Assembly (NCBI RefSeq): GCF_000165425.1
Contig: NW_001799619.1
Location: forward strand, 562,578-626,577
Direction: 5' to 3'
Length of the DNA: 64,000 nt
Source: Paramecium tetraurelia
Taxonomy: Eukaryota; Ciliophora; Oligohymenophorea; Peniculida; Parameciidae
Under the pieces are notes generated by a model that worked only from the letters and a program-made list of their open reading frames with translations, searched no databases and had not been told where the DNA came from. The position numbers were made by a program, and so were the translations under genes. Position 1 is the stretch's first letter. Each line of letters opens with the position of its first letter. This document shows, in pieces, positions 58,855 to 64,000 of the stretch.

Positions 58855-59513
58855 TCAATGTTATGTACTGGATTTAGATTTGAAAGTAGTTGATTTAAAC
58901 AATTATTAGATAGCAGGTAGTGATTCATAGAATTTTAATAATTCTTTTGGAGCTTTTGAATGTAATTCATTTAAATTTATCCAAATAGATTTTGGTTTGA
59001 ATTTACTAGATTGTTTTATATTAACCTATATATTATATAGAATAGAGATTGTACTTTTAATTATTATTATGAAATTCCTTTGATTTTAATAATTCTACCT
59101 AATTTTTAGAATGATTAAATTTAATGTTCATTTTAAAAAGAACCTCCTTTTTTAGATTAAGGTTATTTCTTTTTTGATTTATTAATAGTTTTCTTATTAA
59201 CAGTTTTTTTAACAACAATTACATTGTCAGATGAATGTTATTCATCAAATTCATCAACAAGTAATTAACAATGTTATAAACTAGATAATGGTTCCCAAGT
59301 TAATTCTGAATATCCTTTCCATTTTACTAAATAATGAGATTCTTAATTTTCAATCTTTTTCATTATTATAGATTCAACTTCATATAAAGGTTATTCACAT
59401 TCATCTATTTATTCATTTATTGATTTTTCATTAGAAAATAGATCTATACTAATTAATTCTATTGTATCTTAAACATCTTCTTAATGCTTTTAAGGTTATG
59501 ATTTTATTCTCAT
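58855..59513 (-). CDS. HP1-like chromodomain protein
   Basis: Start ATG 59513 (MRIKSQPQKHQEDVQDT), stop TGA 58857-58855; one 29-nt intron leaves 209 residues, HP1 size. The chromodomain is clear at about residues 45-95: LYEVESIIMKK, HYLVKWKGYSELTWEP, LLVDEFDE, with Tyr and Trp of the methyl-lysine cage. A basic hinge (KKTVNKKTINKSKKKQ) follows. The C-terminal part, joined by the intron, resembles a chromo-shadow domain (GRIIKIKG, IWINLNELHSKAP, KELLKFYESLPAI). HP1 proteins bind H3K9me or H3K27me and dimerise through the shadow domain. In ciliates related proteins also serve in programmed DNA elimination. Shadow domain is divergent. Confidence 0.85.
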
Positions 59514-59721
59514 CCAATTAAAAATATTAACATCTCACTATAAATTTCATCATTGCTTTTTAATTTATAATTTATTTAAACATTTAACTATAATATATTA
59601 TCATTCTAATCATTTACATCCTATTCAATATTTCTCTTTATTGTATCCAAATAAATAAAATTACTATTTTTTATAATAAACTCCAAAGAATTTATAAAAA
59701 TTTATTATTATTTAAAATTAT

Positions 59722-60456
59722 ATGTGGCGAGTGGAAATCAACAATTTTCTTGTGAGTTTTTTGGCAGGTGGAGCTTCAACAGGGGTTATTCAGGTTATTT
59801 AAACTCCTGTTGATTTAATGAATTTAATCATTTACTCTTAAAATCCAAATCACCCTATTACATTTATTTGTATATTTTAAATATATCATGTCAGAGAGAC
59901 TTTTTTGCTATTTTCGATTACTTCAAGAAGATGGAATAATAACTTATTTATTTAAAAGCGGGTCTTAGAAAATCATGAGAAGTGCTTTATTATCTGGAGT
60001 ACATTTTTCAGTTAAAGATACATTAAAGAGCTTGCTGTTATCAAATACTGAAATATAAAACAACACAAAAAAGTTTCTCTTTAAATTACTTTAGGCTATT
60101 TTATGGTACCCTAATTAATGGTGGAATTTCAGGAATAGTAGGAATGCTGACTGTGTATCTTCTTGATTTCAAAATGATAATGTAGATGAATAATGCTGGA
60201 CCACAGTCTAATAGAAATTCAACACGCTAAAATTAAATTAAATAAGTATTTATTGGATTGGGCTTGTCCATACCAGGAGTTTTTGTTTATAGAGCTCTTT
60301 ATTTTGGGTAAATTTCATTATGATTCCTAAGGTGTTACGATACTGGAAAATAGATTTTTTGGGGAAAGACATTAAAATAATATAAAGCTCCCTTTTTCTT
60401 GAAATTTTTACTTGCTTACTTATCTTCTTTTATTGCCAGTTCTTTCTCTTTGCCTT
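59722..60456 (+). CDS. Mitochondrial carrier, divergent ADP/ATP-translocase type (cut by gap)
   Basis: Start ATG 59722 (MWRVEINNFLVSFLAGG), read to the assembly gap at 60457. Introns of 25, 22 and 24 nt were placed. Repeat 1: SFLAGGASTGVIQVIQTPVD with FRLLQEDGIITYLFKSG; repeat 2: LINGGISGIVGMLTVYLLDF; then GLGLSIPGVFVYRALYFGCY and DTGKQIFWGK, homologous to YFGLYDT of the ADP/ATP carrier. The carrier signature PVDLM is present in repeat 1. The third repeat falls in or beyond the gap. It resembles the carrier at 43349-44299 in the YFGxYDTG block, so the two are probable paralogues. Nothing after the gap could be joined to it. Confidence 0.75.
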
Positions 60457-60606
60457 NNNNNNNNNNNNNNNNNNNNNNNNNNNNNNNNNNNNNNNNNNNN
60501 NNNNNNNNNNNNNNNNNNNNNNNNNNNNNNNNNNNNNNNNNNNNNNNNNNNNNNNNNNNNNNNNNNNNNNNNNNNNNNNNNNNNNNNNNNNNNNNNNNNN
60601 NNNNNN
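60457..60606. other. Assembly gap of 150 N
   Basis: Undetermined bases. The gap interrupts the carrier gene; true length is unknown. Confidence 0.99.
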
Positions 60607-60884
60607 TATTCAATATTTCTCAAATCTACATTTCCCTATTTTTTATCTATATATTACTCTATAATATTTATTTCTAGCTGCAAAATCTCTATTATATTGA
60701 ATTATAACTGCAAAATCATCTCTTGATTCATTTAATTTAATAGGCGATCTCAGAAAAAAAAGGCGAACTCACAAAATTTCTAAGAATTGATTATATAGAA
60801 TAGAAAACAATTCGCTAATTCATCAATTAGAAATGGGTTACTTAATTTTTTTTTAAGTTTACAATTTTATTAATAAATAATTAA
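60607..60884. other. Sequence between gap and TFIIS
   Basis: AT-rich; includes a short near-direct repeat with the core CTGCAAAATC (about 60677 and 60708). No carrier end or other gene was recognised. Confidence 0.4.
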
Positions 60885-61775
60885 TCAAACACGGAACTTA
60901 TCTCCACAGTTAAAACATTCAAAGAATTTAGTTGTAGGTTCATCAGCACATCTGGTTTGCTTTTCATCTACTAAGTATACTTTTTTTTGATGACATCCTC
61001 TACATTATTTACCCTCAACTCCATCCATTTCTCTTTTAGAGATCTCTTTGTAGAAGCCTATTTGATTAATTTCAAGTTCTTCCTTTTGGGCAGCCTATTG
61101 ATTTAGTTTAGTTTTTTCATCAATCCAATCCTCAGATTTCAATTAAGCTGCTTGTTCATAGGATAAGCTTTTATTGAACACTCTAATAAGTACATCCCCA
61201 GTCTTATCTCTTTTCATAAATTGCAATAGGGTTTTAATATCCATTTCATAAGTCATTTTTCTGGAATCTTTATAAAAATTCCTCAAATATATTTCTTTCT
61301 CTAAACCTATAGTAACAGCTTTAATTTTATCAATTGAAATTAATTGTTCTTTGTTGGTCTAATCCCAGTTTTTGAATATATGTAAAATTAGATTGCTTAT
61401 TAGATTTAGGTTTTGTATTCTATCAACATATCCTGTATATTATTGCTAGTATCCAGCAAATAAATTATGTTTTTTCATTGGTTCTGGTTTTTCTTTTTCC
61501 ACTTCCATTTGCAATGGTTATCTCAATATTTTAAGTATTGATTTGGCTTTATTAATCATTTTTTCATAATCATATGATTTATAGATGCTATTTGGTGGTA
61601 TTTCTTGTAATTAAGCTAATTTTTGGACTGCTAATAAAAATTTCTGATGTACAATTCTGTTTTAACCAAAATTCTGAGTGCCTATTTAATCCAGTAAATT
61701 ATAGACGGCTGTTGGTGATGATTTCTTCCAATCATTTAGTTTCTTTAAAATTTAAGTCAAGTCAACTTTATCCAT
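60885..61775 (-). CDS. Transcription elongation factor TFIIS
   Basis: A single frame from ATG 61775 (MDKVDLTQILKKLNDWKKS) to TGA 60887-60885, 296 residues, no intron, typical TFIIS size. Domain I (N-terminal helical bundle) is seen in LLAVQKLAQLQ and YEKMINKAKSILKIL. Domain II in YTGYVDRIQNLNLI and WDQTNKEQLISIDKIK, and GFYKEISKREMDGVEGKQ leads to domain III, a Zn ribbon CRGC...CFNC with the catalytic loop CADEPTTKFFECFNCGDKF (Asp-Glu present). TFIIS rescues backtracked RNA polymerase II by inducing transcript cleavage. All key residues are present. Some ciliates use TFIIS-like factors in genome-scanning transcription; nothing specific shows that here. Confidence 0.94.
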
Positions 61776-61873
61776 AATAAAATAAAAAATGTAGCTTAAA
61801 TTTGAGTTAATTCTTGAAATAGTAAATTAATCATTGAAATAAAATGCCAAAAAAAGATAAATATATAATCCAA

Positions 61874-63212
61874 TCAAGTTAAACGTTAAACCTATAAAGG
61901 TGCCGAATTTCGATTTGCTCTAAGTTCTTATAAGAAAAACTCAACATTCTAGACTAGTAAATTAAAATGATGAGCAACAGTTGTTGCACCCAGGAAATCA
62001 GAAATATCTGTCTTTTCTGGTCTTAAGAAACATGGGGCAAATACAATTGATAAATTACGAAGTCCCATCTAAATTCACAATAACAATTACCAAATTCTCT
62101 GATTCATAATCTGCTACATGATACAACAATTCAGCAATTCTTTTGGTAGTTTTACGATTGACTTCTGGCATATAAGCGAAAAATACTTAAAACATCTCTA
62201 ATAACTTCTCTACACTGGTATTAGCTAATTTAAGAAAAGGTAAATACTTTAAGTTTCCTTAAGAATGTCATACATTTCAAATGGAAATATTGGTTTTTTT
62301 AATTAGCTTAGTAGATTCTTAAATACAGTTGATACAACATCAGGATCATAATCCTCAATAACCGAATAATTTCTGACTTTAAACTATTAAATTAATCTCT
62401 ATTCCTATTAAACTGATCCAGAAATCCTAAATACACCTAAAATATTGAATTAATAACAGATTATACCTTATTTTCTGAGATAATCATCATGTCTCTCATA
62501 ATATTGTAAGATTACTTCTAAACACTCTGGTACTCCTGTGTTTGCTCTTGGGTACTCTGATATATCTTTACCATAAAAAGGAGCTTCTTCTTAATACCTA
62601 CTATTTATCCTAGATAAAAACTCCACCTAATTTTATGTTAGATCAATATTATGAGTAATTATTTGATTTAATCTACATATTACATCTTGATACCTCAAAA
62701 TCAGATGAACTTTATTAGTTAAACATGATTGCCACACTCTTGGTATCACATTAACTAATTATGTAATTTAGATTTTATCGCTTATAACAATTAATTTTTC
62801 TATTCTCTAAAATTATTGTAAGGGAATATTTCTCTCAATAAACTAAAAATGATACTTGCAGAATGTACTCAGAATTTATTTTACTTCATTAATTTCTAAT
62901 GGCAATGGCTATTAGTTACAAATAACCCAAGTATATGGACTAATTGTAATACATCAAATACTGAAAGGCATTGATTGTCGATAAATACTAAGTCATCATT
63001 AAACTAACTTCTTTCATGTCTTATATTTGATTTAAGATAAATATATAGATTGGCTGATCTCCGTTAAGTAACACTGGAATAATCAAAAAAAGATACCTGC
63101 TTTAAGAAATCCAGGAAGTATATAACACTTTTGCTATTGCATTTTTAATAAATTATATTCTGATTTAAATTTATATTTACATCTTATCTAATATCCTTGC
63201 TTCAAGTTCCAT
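61874..63212 (-). CDS. RhoGAP-domain protein
   Basis: Start ATG 63212 (MELEARILDKMQIQIQIR), stop TGA 61876-61874; roughly 400 residues with introns of 23, 32 and 30 nt placed and others possible. The first 190 residues are helical without a clear family (SANLYIYLKSNIRHERSQ, FIERNIPLQQFQRIEKL). The RhoGAP domain follows: NTGVPECLEVILQYYE, GVFRISGSV with the arginine finger Arg, FKNLLSQLKKPIFPFEMYD, RIAELLYHVADYESEN and GLRNLSIVFAPCFLRP. It should accelerate GTP hydrolysis on Rho/Rac-type GTPases. Sec14-like homology upstream was considered but is not convincing. Confidence 0.85.
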
Positions 63213-63370
63213 TCTGCATTTGCTTATTTTGTAGGGTATTTGGAGATTCAAAAAATTTATAGAAATCTTGCTTTTAAATGCTATAGGAAGAATAATTTAA
63301 AAAATTCACATGCGATAAAAAGGATGGACTTTATTATAATTTTTATAAAGTATTCAGGATTGAGTAAATC
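63213..63370. other. Intergenic region
   Basis: AT-rich spacer between the RhoGAP start and the last plus-strand gene. No feature seen. Confidence 0.5.
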
Positions 63371-64000
63371 TAATTATTTTATTTAATGTTGATTTATACA
63401 GCTTGAATCATGATTTATTGAGAAACCTACGTTAATAAAGAAGTTATATGATTAAAAATAGTTATAATTTTCGAGATAGAATGTTTCAGCATTTGATTAT
63501 CATCATTGATTAAATAATCAGTTGCTCTCTCTTTCTAAGAAAACAGATAATTTTTTCACTGAAATATGGGATTCAAGACACAAAAATACTTATGCATTTA
63601 AGAAAAATTATTAAGATTTAAACTAATAAATTGAGGAAGTTTTTTAAATATCATAAAAATTGAAGAAGGAATTTCTTTAAAGAATTTAATGGATGATTAG
63701 ATACTAAAAAAGATTTATTGATTAATTTATCTAGATGAAATTAATAAAATAATATATCATACGAATAAATTAAGTAATTATTCAATAGAAAGGAATTTAG
63801 AACTAATTAATAAAAGAATGTGTAGTTCAGATAAATTTAGACAAATAATTAATAAGAATATTTAAAATAATACTATGTACCAATTATTTACTAGATATTT
63901 GCTATGAGTCTGAAATAATAAAATTAAACAGAATTCTCAGATCAATGTTCAGTGTTGATATATGATCATTAAGAAGGACCAAAGATTGTTGAAACATTAT
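63371..64000 (+). CDS. Kinase-like fragment at window edge, ends and start uncertain
   Basis: A plus frame contains QLLSLSKKTDNFFTEIW, DSRHKNTYAFKKNYQDL and, in a shifted frame, LNIIKIEEGISLKNLM. The AFKK and LNIIK blocks look like beta-3 and the alpha-C/beta-4 region of a protein kinase N-lobe. No start ATG with a glycine loop is seen, an in-frame TGA must be removed by a 39-nt intron, and the second block needs another frame change. It may be an incomplete gene continuing beyond the window or a decaying copy. Confidence 0.35.

Noticed and set aside
1-64000. CRISPR arrays, transposons or virus-like elements
   Set aside because: No regularly spaced repeats, terminal inverted repeats, transposase, reverse transcriptase or capsid signals were seen.

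Overview
The window is ciliate macronuclear DNA of the Paramecium type. Reading frames are full of in-frame TAA and TAG that must be read as glutamine, and TGA is the only stop that gives sensible protein ends. Introns are tiny, mostly 22 to 31 nt, of the form GTA...TAG with a minority ending in AAG. The DNA is very AT-rich, genes lie on both strands, and many neighbours are only 1 to 40 bp apart. I read about 43 protein genes, one confident spliceosomal U4 snRNA, one unassigned structured RNA candidate and one likely host pseudogene. Most genes were reconstructed by reading through TAA/TAG and removing micro-introns by eye. Where the spliced length came out as whole codons I state the protein length; otherwise lengths are approximate.

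Layout. 1-8.9 kb (all minus): WD40 protein, an ammonium-transporter homologue, Nop53-like, a Q-tailed protein, NAA50 and NAA35. 9.0-10.3 kb: non-coding stretch with a folded RNA candidate and a decayed helical gene. 10.3-25.2 kb (mostly plus): Rab GTPase, a PP1-docking candidate (minus), a Q/N-rich protein, KRI1 with an added zinc finger, a hypothetical protein, a coiled-coil protein, a large SET/PHD protein, UMP-CMP kinase and a TPR-like protein. 25.2-31.2 kb (minus): CRAL-TRIO protein, U4 snRNA, TVP23, a CDPK and a CDPK-like pseudokinase. 31.4-36.0 kb (plus): DNAJC7-like co-chaperone, a small basic protein and a MAPK. 36-44.3 kb: a membrane protein, inositol 5-phosphatase, a cyclic-nucleotide-domain channel, citrate synthase and a mitochondrial carrier. 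44.9-52.3 kb: small unknown genes, casein kinase 1, RPF1 and a hypothetical protein. 52.4-64 kb: a roughly 5-kb CH/helical-repeat/coiled-coil gene, COPI-associated protein, HP1-like protein, a second carrier cut by a 150-bp N gap, TFIIS, a RhoGAP and a kinase-like fragment at the edge.

Themes: chromatin and transcription (SET/PHD, HP1-like, TFIIS), ribosome assembly (Nop53, KRI1, RPF1), N-terminal acetylation (NAA50, NAA35), calcium and kinase signalling with probable N-myristoylation, and mitochondrial metabolism. Neighbouring genes are not visibly organised as operons. The most unusual points are an AMT homologue in which both pore histidines appear as phenylalanine, a channel without a recognisable GYG filter but with a zinc knuckle, KRI1 fused to a ZZ finger, a tandem CDPK/pseudokinase pair, a small protein with two PP1-docking motifs, and the unassigned folded RNA.
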